A stretch of 64,000 nt of DNA. Source: Immersiella caudata (taxonomy: Eukaryota; Ascomycota; Sordariomycetes; Sordariales; Lasiosphaeriaceae). The translations under genes and the position numbers were made by a program. Location: contig JAULSU010000003.1 in assembly GCA_030512335.1 (NCBI GenBank), positions 5,828,001 to 5,892,000 of the forward strand, written 5' to 3'. Position 1 is the stretch's first letter; each line of letters begins with the position of its first letter. The notes under the pieces were generated by a model that saw only the letters and a program-made list of their open reading frames with translations, ran no database searches and had not been told where the DNA came from. Positions 1-10,606 of the stretch are shown in pieces.

Positions 1-146
1 TCATCACCAACTCCCACCCCTAGAAACCCAGTGCAGTCCAACCTCCCAACTGCTGACTAACACTAACCCCCTGAACACAAACTTGAACCAACCACATCCG
101 CTAAGTCACCCTCTAATACATCTCCACGCCTAACTATCTCACCACC

Positions 147-581
147 CTATAAATCCAAACCAAGAAAACCTCTGCTCCAAACACAGAACAATAGAACGCC
201 GCCTTCCCACTCCACCACCCCTTTTCGCTCCCGAAACTCCAACCCCGTCTTAAACCCCGCCTCTGTCACCAATAACACCGCCGTCCCCACCAAAACCCCT
301 ATCCTTAGCTTCCACTTATTCCTCCCTCCCCTCCCCCATTCCGTAGCTTCCCCACCTATCCTCCCCCTTTTTTTGTCTCTGTAAAACCACCTAACCCCAA
401 TCCCTATCATCGGAACCCCCGCTATCCCAAGTAACACACATATCCCCACTAATTCCACATCCCTCCCCCTCCTCAGCTACACCTCATCTTTCACAAACCA
501 CACATCCACCATCTCACCAAAAACCATCACTAAGCACGCCACCACACAGAATATCAAAAACCAGAAGCGTCTAGGCACATA
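147..581 (-). pseudogene. Relic of a multipass membrane protein
   Basis: Read on the minus strand, one frame runs from a hydrophobic stretch starting YVPRRFWFLIF (near 581) through a TAG codon (near 475) into a second hydrophobic segment (VELVGICVLLGIAGVPMIG) and a third (LRIGVLVGTAVLLVTEAG), ending at a stop at 147. Three predicted membrane spans and an Arg/Lys-rich loop between them look like the C-terminal half of a fungal multipass protein; the segment TEAGFKTGLEF vaguely recalls DUF3112-type proteins, which is only an impression. The internal TAG and the absence of a credible start argue that it is a fragment. No function can be assigned. Confidence 0.4.
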
Positions 582-2028
582 GGCCAAGTGCGCAAGCGGG
601 AGTAATCACGTAACCATCGCCTTATGAAATAAGGTTAAAAGCTAGTAATAGAGCGACACCGGTAAAGGTAAAGACAGAGGTGGCAATAATAAGGCGGAAA
701 GAGGTAAGGTGGGTTAACGTAGCAATAAGGAGTGATAAGGCGGTAAGGCGGTAAGGCAGAAAAGGGTAAAGATTAAGAGAAGGCAGAAGCGGAAGGGGAG
801 GGATAAGGTGGGTGTCAAGGTATAAATTAGGTTCTAGGTTAGGGTTAGATTTAGATTAAAGGGGGGGTAAAGGATGTAGAAGGGGGATTGCTGTAGGGAA
901 ACGGAGGAGGAAGATATCGCAGACGGGGATATCGGGGAGGGGGGTGGGGGATCGTGTAGGGGGGTACAGAGCGCTACGGCTATGGGTAGGGTTGACTGGC
1001 CGGGGGAGGGGGGATGTAAAAAGGAAAGGGGATCAGGTAATGTAAGGGGAAGTTAAGGACGTACTTAAGATTAGGCGGTTAAGACGGACGTACGGGAGAC
1101 ATAGACAGCGGGGAGTGATACGATTAAACGTGGGTGGCACGCGGGTAACTTTAATGCATGGCGCGTAAAAACCAATGGTTTCATTGCGAGGAGGTGTGCT
1201 GGTGACGTTAAAGAGGTTTAGGTGTCGTCTGATAGAACACTATGCTTATAGAAAACCTGTTCTGACGTGGGGTGGCATTTCATTCCATAAAACTGCGGAC
1301 GTTACCTTCTACCTACGCGTTGTATTGATCCTTAAATCGCCATCAATCTATCTAGCAGTATCTGCTGACCAGCGAAATGCAGGGGCAGCCTTAGCCCCAG
1401 TCAGGGGCTTACGGCAGCAGAGAGTGCCTTCCATTAAAATAGATGCTTCCAACTTTCGAGTTTTTAAAAGCTGGCTTAGCGCGGGGTACAATGGAGGCAG
1501 GTAGACACCGTGACACCGAATGGTACCAGAACAAACCAGGAAGAGGTATGAGAACCTAGCCCTCAACGAGCACAACATTGCAGTCAGACTTAGATAGCAC
1601 GGTTAACTTGCGCTCTTACCCCGTAGAGGGTGCCGTGCTGCCTGAAAACGCTACGCCGAAGGTTAGGTAGGTAGGTATTACCGGCTGTTGTAAGTCGCAG
1701 TTTCTGTAGGGGTGGGCGGTTTCCTTGTTATCTAGGTGCACACCGCGTAGGTTCTCAGCATGTACCTCTGGCTCAGGGCATACTTCGGGAAGTACCTGTA
1801 CTATGCCCAGATTCTGCCATGACCCGGGACTGACGTGTGGGGGTGAAGGGGAATTCGGTGATCGTTATTACCGCCGCAAGGTCATTTCCGAGCCGGACGC
1901 GTCGACTGTCGACGCAGTAGACGCGACGCGTCCGGTGCCGCTCGCGCATGTTCATGATACCTTCCCAATGTCAATGTCCAACGTCAACGTGAAAGCACTT
2001 GTATAGGAAGTAGGCAGAAGACGCTCCG
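582..2028. other. Gene-poor stretch, purine-rich
   Basis: Mostly G/A-rich on the plus strand with many short AAGG/GTAAGG motifs around 600-780. A short TTAGGGTTAG tract at about 839-850 resembles two telomere units but is not a telomere array. A 109-codon open frame at 1175-1504 has no recognisable domain and I do not call it a gene. An 18-bp restriction-site-like palindrome (cgcgtcgac...gtcgacgcg region, about 1899-1930) is GC-rich and of unknown meaning. Confidence 0.5.
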
Positions 2029-2875
2029 TTGCTGCTGAAAATCATTAACCAGCAGAGACCCGAGACAAGTGTCCTTCAAAGCAAGGTCATATCTTGCCGA
2101 TACGTTTTGCACTCAACTCCTTCGTTTCTTACCTACCTCACCGACAGTGTCTGCCGTCGGCGCCTCTATCTTCGGTGCACCTGCTGCCAGATCAGCGAGA
2201 ATCTCAATGCTGGATCAGCGGATTGCCGAAGCGGAAGAGCAGCTTGCCGAGGCGAAGGAGCAGCTGCTAGACGAGAGACAACGGCAATTGCATGCTCTCC
2301 GCGCCACCAGCTCTGCTACCAACACCCCCACCCCCACTGCCAGCACCGCCAAAACCGTTCCCACCACAAGCACCGCCCCCAACTTTCTCGACACGGGAGG
2401 TTTTGTTGGTGGCCTGCAATTTGGACTCCCTCAACTTCGCCCTGGGCCTCTACGGGAGGCCGAACCGGCTCTCGCTGGGATGCCATCCTCACCTACAGGT
2501 AGGTGTCGGTGCGCTCGCCCGAGCCCTCTAGATGGCAAAAGAACCGAGAAGATCTTGACTCGATGAAGTCTGCCATAGGGGAGCAGAATGGCGTGCTGGT
2601 TCTTGACTGTCGCATCAAGAACGGCAACCTTCTGCTGTTTCTGCCGTTCGAGGACGCCTGCCGCCTGCTGGTGTATGGAGTCAAAGTTGCCGAGGGGGAC
2701 GACTTTATTCCAGCGAGTCAGGTACAGTAAGTACCTTACACATCTGCCATGCCGCGCTAAGCACTTCAGGAAGTATACCGATTTAACGCTGCAGCAGGAG
2801 AGTAGAAAAAGATCAATACCATCTCTTCTGTTTCAATTGTTACAGCCCCGACCACTTCGCTACGGCGCAAGAGCC

Positions 2876-2903
2876 GGGGGGGGGGGGGGGGGGGGGGGGG
2901 GGG
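2876..2903. repeat. G28 homopolymer
   Basis: A run of about 28 G lies between the first and second zinc knuckles of the gag-like relic. Its exact length is likely to be uncertain in any assembly. Confidence 0.9.
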
Positions 2904-3383
2904 CGGGGAGGACTCCAGAGGTGCTTGAACCGGAAAAAGTGCGTGTTTTGTTCTGGATCCCATGATACAAAGGGATGCAATCTGAGTAATGCCCATCATC
3001 AAACCGATGCGCACCCGAGCTGGAAATGTCCCAACTGTTTGGGTAAGCACATGGCGTGGTCAAAGCATTACATAGACTCTCGTGTCATGAGCATGAGGGC
3101 GACGCTATCCAGCCCGGGATGGAGCCCTAGATCCAACTACCTTGCCGACAGGTATATCAGTCATCTCCGCCGCAAACGTACCCCACCTTCTGTCTCGCGA
3201 GTCATCAGGAAGGCCGGCGCTCAATCCCTCCAAGACTCAACCCGTCCCCGCCCACATCCAGTCCAGCCCAGCCAGGCCGGCGCAGAGCCCGCGCAGCATC
3301 TACAACACAGAAGTGAAAACGGGAATGTGAGAGAGTCTTCAGAACCAGTAAAATGCCACCGCCGCTCCCCCCGCCCCGCCCCG

Positions 3384-3403
3384 CCCCCCCCCCCCCCCCC
3401 CCC
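3384..3403. repeat. C20 homopolymer
   Basis: A run of about 20 C within the same relic, read as polyproline in one frame. Confidence 0.9.
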
Positions 3404-3935
3404 GATCAAGGAGCTTCCCCTTTCATTCAAGTGGAAGCTGGACGCCGTCGCCGCCGTCGCCGCCCACCATAGAATTCAACGACACCAAACCCCCTTCGCG
3501 AACTCTACGACCAGCGCCCAGGTGAGGTGAAGAAATGCGCTGATATAATGCTCGGACCCCTCCATGTCCCGGTCACCCCAGCCAAGAAACAACGCAGCCG
3601 CCCTCCAAAACCCAAGATTCCTGAAGCACCTGACATGAATTTGCCCCCGGAAGCCCTATCTGCGGCCTAGGTGTTCCTCACAAGCCTTCTCCCCTAGATA
3701 TCGCGCGCTTGGCGTCAGGAGCAACGGCGGGTAGCATGCCGCCGCCAAGTCCCGCTCCCCGAACCGTTGTCCGGACATCCCGCCCGAATCCCCTAACGCG
3801 TAGCCAGATCGGCATAGCCCTAGTCAGGAGCTTCCCCGAGCAGAGCCAGACACCGGGAGCCTTAGAATCCTCAGGGGATTCCGACGAGGAATCTGTCGAA
3901 GATGTGACCGAATAGTTCAAGGACTTGTACACCAT

Positions 3936-4833
3936 GTAGGTAGGTAGTCATGGGGTGGGTGGGGGATAGGTATGCAGTATTTCGTTTCGGCAGCTTACGG
4001 TGGATCGGGGTTAGTAGGTTGGGAAAGCTCTCTGGAATTATTTTGTAATTGGGTCTTCTTCAGACTGTAATAGTCTCTTGTTATCTTAGAGTACACACAC
4101 ATGGACACCCTTTTGAATGAGCGTCTTTTGCATCTTCAACGCCAAGAGCTGCCAATGATGACATGCATGGGCTGTGATAAGCGATAAACTCCATTCGTGA
4201 TTCCATGCCAGTGTGGGGATGACCGTTTGCGTCTGAAGTGACGCGGCAGCCTATCACTTGGCTGTCCGTTCAAATGGGACGTCGATCGATCTGGGGCTGC
4301 CCCCAGGATTGGAGTGGCTCCACATGTCTCTCAGAGTGGTGGGGTGTGCCTTGGCGCCTCACCCCGCCAGCCCCAGCGCGGCAGTCTTTCGCCGCGAAAG
4401 ACAAGACCCCAGTCACATCAAGCGACGACAAGGCACAGTTGAGCGATGATGCGCAATCAATTGCTGTCCATCCCAACGGGCACGTCACACCCTTTGGTCG
4501 ACTTGCAGCGGCTGCCTGCCCACTGGAGCCTAGCTCCCAACGGCTGGGGAGAAACGGGCGAATTGCCGTGCGCGCTGGAGTCACACATGTTGGGAGCGTG
4601 GCAGATCTATGGTGTGCCCGCCACATCCTTGCATTCCGTCAACCGATGGGCAAACGCAGCACAGCCCAATAAGGCAACTGTCAGGACGCATGGTTCGCAG
4701 GTGTGGTTTGCCTGAGGGTGAGTAACCGTCGATCGAAGGGCATAAAAGGGCGAAGAAAACCGTCTCCTTTGTCTGTCCAGCTCCGAGAGACGGCATCATT
4801 CAGTTCATCCTCACCACTGCTCCCGCAAACACC
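3936..4833. other. Promoter region of the AAA ATPase gene
   Basis: No gene is seen. Open frames at 4238-4715 overlap in several phases without a recognisable domain. A CATAAAAGG box at about 4739, some 95 bp before the ATPase start codon, could serve as a TATA element, followed by a CT-rich leader. Confidence 0.5.
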
Positions 4834-6378
4834 ATGGCCAACGACATGAGCCACCAAGGCGCCTACGAGCGTTGGCTGGAGCACAATAGCCAGCCTCAAA
4901 AGAGCACCGAGCTCAACACCTTTGCCTTGCTCAGGGCGGCGTACCCGAATCATCATGTGTCGGAAACCACCCTTGACACCTGCGACCTGCTCGGGTATGC
5001 CGACGCAGGATTCGCGACCGCCGTCCCGGAGGACACCCCATTCAACCACTTTGTCCGAAACTTCGAAGCCCCCGAAAGTCGCATCGACAGGGACAAGGGC
5101 AAGGTCGTGGACGCTGTCCTCTATGGCTGCTGGCGCTACCGGTGGAGAGGCATCGACTTCTTGGTCTACAAGTCGACGTACATAACCCGCTGGGGGCTCA
5201 CCACCCTGTTCTTCGTCCTCCATCCCGACACCCCAGACAAGCGCCACAACGCCGCTACCGATGCCCTCCTTCACGAATGCGGCAAGTGGTCCAAGGAGCT
5301 GCACAACGAAGTCTACGTCTTCGACAACGTGCAGTGGAAGAAGTCTAAGTCCCTCTGGCAGAGCATCGACGGCTCTTCCTGGGATGATGTCATCCTCGCC
5401 GCTGGCATGAAGGAGCGCCTGATCCACGACGTCCAGCATTTTTTCGACACGCGCCACATCTACCGGGCTAGCAACGTCCCCTGGAAACGCGGCGTCATTC
5501 TGCACGGCCTGCCCGGCAACGGTAAAACTGTCTCGGTCAAGGCCCTCATCAACTCCCTGGCCAAGCGTCCCGACCCCATTCCCTCGCTGTATGTCAAGTC
5601 CCTCGACGCCTGCCAGGGCCCAAAGTACTCGATCCAGCTCATTTTCAAGCACGCCCGCGCCATGGCGCCCTGCCTCCTGGTCTTTGAGGATCTCGACAGC
5701 CTCATCACCCCCAAGACACGCAGCTACTTCCTCAACGAGGTCGACGGTCTCGAGTCCAACGACGGCATCCTCATGATCGGCTCCACCAACTACCTCGACC
5801 GTCTCGATGCGGCCATCACCAAGCGGCCTAGCCGCTTCGACCGCAAGTACCACTTCAAGCTACCCGACGAAGACGCTCGTTTGTCCTATGCGCTCTACTG
5901 GAGCCGTAAGTTCTCGAAGCCGAGCGCGATCGTCCATTTTCCCGAGACGCTTTGCCCGGTAATCGCCAAGATCACCAAGGGATTCAGTTTCGCGTACATG
6001 AAGGAGCTCTTCATCGCCTCCCTTCTCGCTCACGCCCGCGGCGCTACGGAGGACGACGACTTTCTGGACGCCCCGGAGGCAGTGGCCGATAAGACTGACA
6101 AGGCTGGCTCTACCACCTCGGAAGAGCCTGTCGTCGTGGGAGAAGAGGACAAGGCTGTGCAGCAGCCTGAGAAGAAGGGACCAGTGGAGGTGGAGGTGCC
6201 CGAGGAGCTAAAGGATAACATTTTCTTGCGTTTCATCATGGGCCAGGCAGAAATCCTGCACCGCGAAATGGAGAGCACGGACAAGGAGGACGTTCCGATG
6301 GCGAGCTGCGAGGTTGATGCGGATGAAGGTCAGCTGCCGTTTCCTTGGATGTCGATTACGAGGCAGCTTGCGCGCTGA
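4834..6378 (+). CDS. AAA-family ATPase, BCS1-like
   Basis: Single-exon gene of 514 codons. The start is the ATG in the strong context CACCATGG; the next in-frame ATG (4846) is weaker. The C-terminal half carries a clear AAA core: Walker A GLPGNGKT (about residues 225-232), Walker B LLVFEDLD (about 281-288), a sensor-like segment GSTNYLD, and the Arg-finger-like RPSRFDRKY (about 330-338). The layout, with EVDGLESNDGI between Walker B and the sensor, matches the BCS1-like AAA group common in filamentous fungi. BCS1 itself is a mitochondrial inner-membrane chaperone, but this protein shows no N-terminal membrane span, so it probably belongs to the expanded fungal branch of unknown substrate. A charged Glu/Lys-rich tail (about 410-460) follows the AAA domain. 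A convincing intact gene between relics. Confidence 0.9.
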   Translation: MANDMSHQGAYERWLEHNSQPQKSTELNTFALLRAAYPNHHVSETTLDTCDLLGYADAGFATAVPEDTPFNHFVRNFEAPESRIDRDKGKVVDAVLYGCWRYRWRGIDFLVYKSTYITRWGLTTLFFVLHPDTPDKRHNAATDALLHECGKWSKELHNEVYVFDNVQWKKSKSLWQSIDGSSWDDVILAAGMKERLIHDVQHFFDTRHIYRASNVPWKRGVILHGLPGNGKTVSVKALINSLAKRPDPIPSLYVKSLDACQGPKYSIQLIFKHARAMAPCLLVFEDLDSLITPKTRSYFLNEVDGLESNDGILMIGSTNYLDRLDAAITKRPSRFDRKYHFKLPDEDARLSYALYWSRKFSKPSAIVHFPETLCPVIAKITKGFSFAYMKELFIASLLAHARGATEDDDFLDAPEAVADKTDKAGSTTSEEPVVVGEEDKAVQQPEKKGPVEVEVPEELKDNIFLRFIMGQAEILHREMESTDKEDVPMASCEVDADEGQLPFPWMSITRQLAR

Positions 6379-7040
6379 GCGGTTGTACTACTGAGTCGCG
6401 GGAAGTGTGTGTTCAGTTCGTCGGAGTCGTTGCATGTATTGAAGGATGCGTTGGAGTCGTTACCGTTTCATTGCTCTGGCAGCTACGCAGTATACGTCAA
6501 TTGTCTCTATCTTGTACTTGACTGTGTTGCTGCTGACCCAGGCCTACCTATTTACGACCCCCCTTTGCTTAGGTTGGGGCAACCCTGAACCCGACATAGG
6601 TACCAAATCTTGCGGTTACAACATGTCAGACGGAGGAGGAGAGGTATCGATTTCCACTGTGTGAAAGATTCTATATTTTATCCCACGCAGTTTGCTGGTA
6701 GAAACTTGTACTACATTTGGGGAAGGATAACGACCCAGTACTTCTGTCTCGTGCACCACAGGCGTGTAGCAATTACTGTTGAGCACTAGGCTACCGATCC
6801 TTGTATCGTTTCATTTTAGCAGGCCGCCTGCCTCATAGTCATGGTACGAATGCTGCGGCCACAAGTAACGGTCGGTTTGGCTAGCGCGCCGAGCGGTATT
6901 AACACTAGCAACTGGCCCCTCTCTTTTGGTCGGAGCCTTTGTGCATCTCCACAACTTGGTTGGATCACGCCGCACTGCGACTCAGCAGTATCCACGTTTA
7001 TGTTGTCTAGTATCATCGCGCCTCATCCTACAGCTTCATC
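6379..7040. other. Intergenic, downstream of AAA ATPase
   Basis: AT-rich for this window. Two short open frames (6446-6664 and 6841-7044) have no recognisable features. Nothing else is supported. Confidence 0.5.
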
Positions 7041-7474
7041 TTAGGAACCGTCCCCCACCACATTAGCCATCTCCACCCGTCTCCTAGGGTGTTTAGAGTT
7101 AGCCCGCTGTGCTAGCTCGTAGTGCTCGTCCTCTAGAACCAAAACGTTCGTAAAGTGGCTTGGTCCCGACCGCCTAGGCAGTGCATCTAGCGGTACGGCC
7201 GTCTAGGTGTCGCACTTGACTCTGCGGTAGGCTTGGCAGGTCTGACCGTTGATCTGAAATGTTCCGTTACGAACGCGTCTGAGGTACAGGGCAAACAAGG
7301 CCTGAGCGTCTTCCCTTTTGTCAAAGACGTCGTAGGTGACTAGGCCGATGTACAGCTCATCTGGTTCTGGGGAAGGGACCCTTGTGTGAAAGATGGGAAG
7401 GAAGTTTAACTCATTCCTATCGACAAAAAAGCGGCTATGGATACGGCGGTTTTTTTTTGTGGCTTGTGAGGCAT
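7041..7474 (-). pseudogene. Relic of a fungal protein of unknown function
   Basis: Reading minus from an ATG at 7474 (MPHKPQKK), a run of nine T (A on the coding strand) near 7450-7458 shifts the frame into a long coding-like stretch beginning FVDRNELNFLPIFHT and continuing LYIGLVTYDVFDKREDA, then a single TAG at about 7203-7205, then VPLDALPRRSGPSHFT and RRRVEMANVVGDGS before TAA at 7041. The composition, with regular hydrophobic spacing and few rare residues, is that of real protein. I do not recognise the family by name. One stop (TAG where CAG is plausible) plus a homopolymer shift indicate recent decay or sequence error. Confidence 0.45.
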
Positions 7475-7561
7475 TGATACCTACTTTGGTTTTTTTTTCT
7501 TGAACACGGGGCCTTGGTGTTTGTGTTTTTTCTATGCGTTGCGTTTATTTACGGCTTGCAG

Positions 7562-7803
7562 CTATAAATGCAAAATCGAAAAATCTGGTTCAGGCGTTCC
7601 GTTCTCGTTACGCGGAATCCAGTGACGCTCTTCAGACGTAGCTTTGATGACGTTCAGGCGATTGGATAGGCCAACGTTCATCATGGGAAACGGAACCAGC
7701 GACTCCGGAGCCCATAGACCCAGCCGGGGTGTATCGATAAAGTCCGCTGGCGAGTCAGCGAGGAGGGCGCTGCTCTTGGGACAAGTTCGGTTCGATGCTG
7801 TCG
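7562..7803 (-). pseudogene. Possible coding relic beside the dispersed repeat
   Basis: The minus strand from about 7795 to the stop at 7562 reads as plausible protein (ending NENGTPEPDFSILHL, with WAPESLVPFPMMNVGLSNR inside). Its upstream end is cut where the dispersed repeat begins at 7804, so it may be part of the same lost gene as the relic at 7041-7474, or a gene interrupted by the repeat. No domain is recognised. Confidence 0.25.
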
Positions 7804-8038
7804 AAATCTGGGGGGTGGCTTGGCGCCAAGCCGAGCCACCGCGAGCAGGGGGTCCATCGACCCTGCGCTCCAGCGGAGCGCAGGGACCAATGTTCCGGCG
7901 CTCTGGGCCCAACAGGGCCGTTTCTTTTGTACTTATTGGAGCTTAGCTCCTGACCTCACTTCCAAAAAGACAAGTCACTTTGCAACTGCACTTCCACTGC
8001 TCGCAAGCTCAATGAAGCGCTCCGCCACAAGTTCCACA
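7804..8038 (+). repeat. Dispersed repeat, copy 1
   Basis: About 235 bp that match, in inverted orientation, the segment at 41891-42090 at roughly 90 percent identity by eye. It opens with a GC-rich palindrome (GGCTTGGCGCCAAGCC) and ends in a TCCGCCACAAGTTCCACA segment. This copy has about 35 extra bases (around 7855-7892) containing a small inverted repeat CTGCGCTC...GAGCGCAG. There are no evident terminal inverted repeats, target duplications or coding capacity. It could be a solo LTR, a SINE-like or a MITE-like sequence. Confidence 0.8.
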
Positions 8039-8130
8039 AAGTGGAAAGGCCCCGCTTTCTCATATGCTCAGATCGGTTGACCTTACATCTTTTAGTTCCA
8101 AAACTACATCATGCCGTGTTTTAATTAATA

Positions 8131-8172
8131 GAAGGGGCGACCCAACACACAGACCGCCCCACAACCGGACAT
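8131..8172 (+). repeat. Left terminal inverted repeat of the pogo-like element
   Basis: 42 bp pairing with 9942-9983 with three mismatches; preceded by TA. Confidence 0.9.
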
Positions 8173-8271
8173 TGTGATCGACATCATGAGATAACAACCC
8201 CCCCATTTCCAACCACCACAACTCCATCATTTTTACTTCAAACAACACCAAAATCGAGATGGATTCAGCAC

Positions 8272-9817
8272 GTGAGCAAAATATTCAGTCAGCAGTCGAA
8301 GGTTTGCAGCGGAAAGAAGAAAGTGCGCGAAGCGGCGGACGAATGGGAAGTGCCAAAGTCCACCCTGTCTGACCGGCTCAACAGCGTCATGTGCAAAAAC
8401 GCCAACAAAATCGATAAAATGCGGCTTTCTCCTGCTCAGGAGAGCTTGTCAGTCAATTAGGCCCTCGATCAGGAAGCCGCTAGCCGCACGCCGAGCAAAG
8501 CGGAGCTCACCAGAATAGCGGAAACAATCCTCACCCACCCGGCACCCCAACCCACATTGGTTGTCGATGGGCAGACCGATTCCTACACCGCTACGAACGA
8601 GTTAAAACAAAACAATCGGTATCATTAGAGAGAGTAAGAGTCAGAGGTTCTACGAGGGTTGCTTATGAGGATTTCCTTAGCCGCCTGCGCCGAATTCTGG
8701 ACGACAAAAAGATCGTACCATACAACATCGGGAACATAGACGAGCACGGCATGTAAGAGAACGAAACACCCTCTGGTAAAGTCATTAGCGACTCCCTAAC
8801 CGGCCACGCCGTTATTACGAATTCCGATTCAACCACCTAGGTCACGGTTATCGAGGTAGTCACCACATAGGGCCGGAGACTCTCACCAGCGGTTGTAATT
8901 ACTGGGGCTTCACTCCAGGGCCAGTAGTTCCCTCGCTGGATCAAGAAACAGCCTGAGCTTCGCGATTGGATGTGTCACTACACTCCTACAGGCTGTAGCA
9001 ACGCTGACATTGCCTTTCGGTGAAACTCAGCCCCAGAATCGTAACGATTAGCACCTCTTTATCGTGGATAAGCATAACAGCCACAAGACTACTAAGTTTA
9101 TGTGGTTATGTAAGACCAACCGCATTCAACTACTATATCTTGCTCCCCACACCTCCTAGAAGAGTTAGCCTCTCGATCGAAGCGTTTTCTCGCCTCTCGA
9201 GAACTATTTCAGGTAAGAAACAAAACCTCTAGCTCACTACAGGCCCTTAGCTCCGGCCGACAAATAATGGTTCCTTATTGCTTACAGGACGGCATCACGA
9301 GAAGGCTGCAACCCATCCAACATCAGGAGAGGCTTCCACCAGACCGTTGTATCGCCGTTTAATCCGTCTGCTATACTGGATGACCCTGAGGCGCTTATTG
9401 GGGATGCCCCCCCCCTCGTGAGCAACCTCCCACCCCTCCCCTTACCACCACAAGTTCTCCAGACTTTCTCAACACCCAAAAAAGGCTCAGGACCTTCGTG
9501 AGATTGCCAATAAGGATGGGGGAGTGTTTATACCTAGCCACCGTACGCGCAGGGCGTTGTTTGACAAGATGGGAAAGGCCCTTGCCACAGCAGCTGCGGA
9601 GAGGGCTGCTTTACAGAAGGAAAACGAGCGATTAATCGAGGATTTCTACGCTGTGAAGCCCAATACCATGAAACGAGTGCGTGAGCCACCAAACGATAAA
9701 TTTGCGCGCATCGAGGACATCATCGCGGCGGAGGAAGCCAGCCATCAACCCTCAAGGGTTGGAGGAGGGCGCCGCAGCCAGACCTTACGCCAGTCGTTAA
9801 GCAAGTCCAGGAGATGA
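8272..9817 (+). pseudogene. Pogo/Fot transposase, degenerate
   Basis: Pieces of the transposase can be read in order. An N-terminal psq-type helix-turn-helix (VREAADEWEVPKSTLSDRL, from about 8319) is followed by a CENP-B-type binding segment (about 8461-8610). A DDE catalytic core contains NIDEHGM (first Asp, about 8735), the conserved GRRLSPAVVITGASLQGQ block and SPTGCSNADIAF-like sequence (about 8985-9015), then DKHNSH and the LAPHTS-like third motif (about 9140). A basic tail with coiled coil (9524-9817, MGKALATAAAERAALQKEN) closes it. At least ten stops interrupt it; many are TAG or TAA where CAG, CAA or TGG would be expected, which fits RIP. Confidence 0.85.
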
Positions 9818-9941
9818 TTATCCATGGCCTAGATAGGCTTCGTGAGCTCGAGGAGATGCAGTAGGCATTTTACACAATAGAAATTACTTAGGAATTGAAT
9901 GTTTTGACCATGGTGTTGAGGGGAGGGTGCCCATGCAGATC

Positions 9942-9983
9942 ATGTCCGGGTGTGGGGCGGTCCGTGTGTTGGGTCGCCTCTTC
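9942..9983 (-). repeat. Right terminal inverted repeat of the pogo-like element
   Basis: 42 bp complementary to 8131-8172 with three mismatches; followed by TA. Confidence 0.9.
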
Positions 9984-10296
9984 TAGGGGCTGCAGCAACC
10001 AGTGAAGAGGCAAAGTCTAGACTGACGCCGCCGCCGACTGGTCATCCAATCATGTCTTCCAGCCACAGTTCAGGAGCATATAAGCCAGCCGCAATCCCCT
10101 CAACGCCCCAATCGTGCATTTGCAGGCAGAAAGGTATACCGGAAGTCTCTTCGGCAATTGAAGACACTTGATGGTTCGCCGCATAGATTCCATCTAGATA
10201 AAGTCTTGACTCATACCCTACAATCCCAACCTCATTGCAATATCTCGCTTCATATTTTTAGTGTGTCTTGGGGTCCACGACCTGTTCATCAACAAT

Positions 10297-10606
10297 ATGA
10301 TGCGTCTTGCCATCCTATCCTCGGCTACTTGGTTCCTCGGTGTCGCCGCGAGCCCCGCCAACTAGGTCACCTTAACCAATGCCCAGGCGCCTAAGGCTTT
10401 TGACGGTGTCCCCTTGCCCCCGAAAATGGACCCCGTCATCTGAGCGGTCATCCGGGTGCACGCCACCAATCAGCCCAAGGGGTGCCACGATCTCGACAAA
10501 TCGACCGCATACGACATGCCCATCGTTGCCTGCCACCACCGTCCCGGCTAAAACGCCGAGGTACTCACACAACATTGCGAAGTCTGTATGTGATACCCAC
10601 TCTCTG
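10297..10606 (+). pseudogene. Relic of a small secreted protein
   Basis: From an ATG pair at 10297 the frame opens with a signal-peptide-like sequence (MMRLAILSSATWFLGVAAS) and a likely mature part (TNAQAPKAFDGVPLPP, later KGCHDLDKSTAYDMPIVACHH). It is broken by TAG (10363), TGA (10441) and TAA (near 10549), each one C-to-T step from a sense codon (CAG, CGA, CAA). Three Cys remain. It lies 0.3 kb from the dead transposon, where RIP could have leaked into single-copy DNA; that is inference. The family is not recognised. Confidence 0.5.

Larger units (their letters stand above)
2029..3935 (+). mobile_element. Decayed LINE ORF1/gag-like region with zinc knuckles
   Basis: In different plus-strand frames one can read a coiled-coil segment (near 2200-2290, rich in AEEQLAEAKEQL) and then three retroviral-type zinc knuckles in order: CFNCYSPDH (about 2839), CVFCSGSHDTKGC (about 2938) and CPNCLGKHMAWS (about 3033). 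This order, ending with a knuckle followed by AWS, is typical of ORF1 of fungal Tad-like non-LTR retrotransposons. The last part (3709-3915) is Pro/Ser/Glu-rich and ends at a stop. Frames change repeatedly, and runs of 28 G and 20 C lie between the pieces. No reverse transcriptase is visible downstream, so this is at best a gag fragment. It could instead be a domesticated zinc-knuckle protein, but the breaks argue against a working gene. Confidence 0.5.
8131..9983 (+). mobile_element. Fot/Pot-type (pogo, Tc1/mariner) transposon, inactive
   Basis: The element is about 1853 bp, close to the size of Pot2 and Fot1. Imperfect 42-bp terminal inverted repeats (8131-8172 and 9942-9983, three mismatches) start GAAG(G/A)GGCGACCCAACACAC, and both ends are flanked by the dinucleotide TA (8129-8130, 9984-9985), the usual Tc1/mariner target. 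Between them is a transposase with HTH and DDE parts but many stop codons. The ends are well preserved, so it could still be mobilised in trans if an active relative exists; that is inference. Confidence 0.9.

Noticed and set aside
839..850. Telomere repeat
   Set aside because: Only about two TTAGGG units, not an array.
1175..1504. 109-codon open frame
   Set aside because: No domain or supporting signals; likely chance.
4681..5853. 390-codon open frame on the minus strand
   Set aside because: Antisense to the AAA ATPase gene; composition is that of a shadow frame (Gly/Val/Glu-rich) and no domain is seen.
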